Source: JAALKW01 sp033791145
GTDB taxonomy: Bacteria > Pseudomonadota > Gammaproteobacteria > Legionellales > Legionellaceae
Assembly (NCBI GenBank): GCA_033791145.1
Contig: JASJHH010000138.1
Span: 1-14,732 of the forward strand
DNA: 14,732 nt
Reading direction: 5' to 3'
This document shows, piece after piece, positions 14,081 to 14,732 of the stretch. Position 1 is the stretch's first letter, and every line of letters starts with the position of its first letter. Below the pieces are notes generated by a model. The model did no database searches, was not told where the DNA came from, and saw only the letters and a program-made list of their open reading frames with translations. The position numbers and the translations under genes were made by a program.

Positions 14081-14732
14081 TTAAGCGTGTGAAAAACCTT
14101 TAAAATGTTCAGTGCCATGTGCAGCATCAAGCTCATCTAAAGTTTCGCTTACTGTTTTTTTAAGATTTGTGTAAGTAGGATTTTCAAAGAAAGCAAACGC
14201 TTTCGATGGCTGGAAAACAGCATTAAAAAACATAACGCACGCATTTAAAAGCTTACGTAAAGGTGGCATCACGTACTCACTCACAAAGCCGTCTTCTGGG
14301 CATGATTTAGAAATTTCATCAAGCTCAGTTCTAAGGTACTGATGAAGGTCTTTTACAGCGTCTTCAGCATTGTCATCAGCCAGCTCAAGCATTTTTTTCT
14401 TCACAGCATCAAATAACTTATGCGTTTTTTCCTCTGCTGCTTTAAATTTCGGATTCAGTTTAATATGCTCTGCTGGTGCATCGCTGACCTTTGTTTTTGC
14501 CTGAGTTACGGCGTCATCTACTTTTTTTTCTGTTTCTATTTTTAGTTTTTCTGTTTCTATTTTTAGTTTTTCTTTTTTTAATGGATCTAGAACCTGCTTA
14601 CCACGCGTTAAGGCTTGAATTTTTATAACTTGAGCTTCTTCTAGTTTTTTAGTTTCTTTTAATTTTTTTGCTTCTTCAGCTTCTTTTAATTTTTTTGCTT
14701 CTTCAGCTTCTTTTAATTTTTTTGCTTCTTCA
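14081..14732 (-). CDS. Lys/Glu-rich coiled-coil protein, 5' partial
   Basis: The minus-strand frame is open from the right window edge to the stop at 14081-14083, giving at least 216 residues; a GTG at 14404 is internal and not needed as start. The N-terminal visible part is three EEAKKLKEA units, then two EKLKIET units, then a mixed helical domain ending in a hydrophobic patch (LNACVMFFNAVFQPSKAFAFF) and an acidic C-terminus (SETLDELDAAHGTEHF). Such acidic tails are seen in some type IV secretion substrates of Legionellales, but nothing here proves export. No named domain is recognised. A strong terminator follows at once. Confidence 0.75.
   Translation of the reverse strand, partial: EEAKKLKEAEEAKKLKEAEEAKKLKETKKLEEAQVIKIQALTRGKQVLDPLKKEKLKIETEKLKIETEKKVDDAVTQAKTKVSDAPAEHIKLNPKFKAAEEKTHKLFDAVKKKMLELADDNAEDAVKDLHQYLRTELDEISKSCPEDGFVSEYVMPPLRKLLNACVMFFNAVFQPSKAFAFFENPTYTNLKKTVSETLDELDAAHGTEHFKGFSHA
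14525..14566 (-). repeat. Two identical 21-base tandem repeats
   Basis: The unit TTTTTCTGTTTCTATTTTTAG on the plus strand occurs at 14525-14545 and 14546-14566; on the coding minus strand it gives KLKIETE-like heptads of the coiled coil. Confidence 0.85.
14651..14731 (-). repeat. Three 27-base tandem repeats coding EEAKKLKEA
   Basis: Units at 14651-14677, 14678-14704 and 14705-14731 are identical except one base in the first (ACT instead of GCT, giving Thr for Ala). The array continues beyond the window. It encodes a nine-residue charged helix unit. Confidence 0.92.

Overview
This 14.7 kb window is AT-rich and comes from a gammaproteobacterium, most likely of the order Legionellales (Legionella or a relative). 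The best taxonomic pointer is the outer-membrane protein at 6136-7071, which reads like the Legionella major outer membrane protein family. A SecA-like motor with foreign ends, several coiled-coil proteins and much gene decay fit the accessory genome of such a host-associated bacterium. The placement rests on protein motifs read by eye, not on a database search.

Left part (1-4631, + strand): the 3' part of a very large SecA-type ATPase gene, open at the left edge, whose C-terminus carries three 14-residue repeats. A 381-base gap follows with a dispersed palindromic repeat, a pair of inverted DnaA-box-like 9-mers and a good sigma-70 promoter. This promoter drives a GNAT acetyltransferase gene.

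Middle (4651-8435): a minus-strand gene with Asp-box (BNR) and CX6C repeats is broken by a 435-base non-coding element. The element has perfect 14-base terminal inverted repeats and a 7- or 8-base target duplication. Removing the element and one duplication rejoins the reading frame exactly, so this is a recent MITE-like insertion. Next come a Legionella-type outer-membrane barrel (+), a decayed DUF924 gene (-), and an arsC-like plus carboxymuconolactone-decarboxylase-like pair (+).

Right part (8568-14732, - strand): a three-gene cassette of unrecognised proteins with hydrophobic segments, two of them strongly coiled-coil, each gene preceded by a near-identical ACAAGGAA ribosome binding site. 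Upstream of it lie fragments of an IS3-family and an IS630-family transposase. Then come a beta-barrel outer-membrane protein gene with a closely following phenylacetate-CoA-ligase-like (CapK/PaaK) gene, a rho-independent terminator, and the 3' end of a Lys/Glu-rich coiled-coil protein with 27-base tandem repeats running off the window.

The genes do not form one pathway. The parts most worth attention are the SecA-like motor, the three-gene coiled-coil cassette, and the insertion whose excision can be reconstructed to the base. No tRNA, rRNA or CRISPR array was found.
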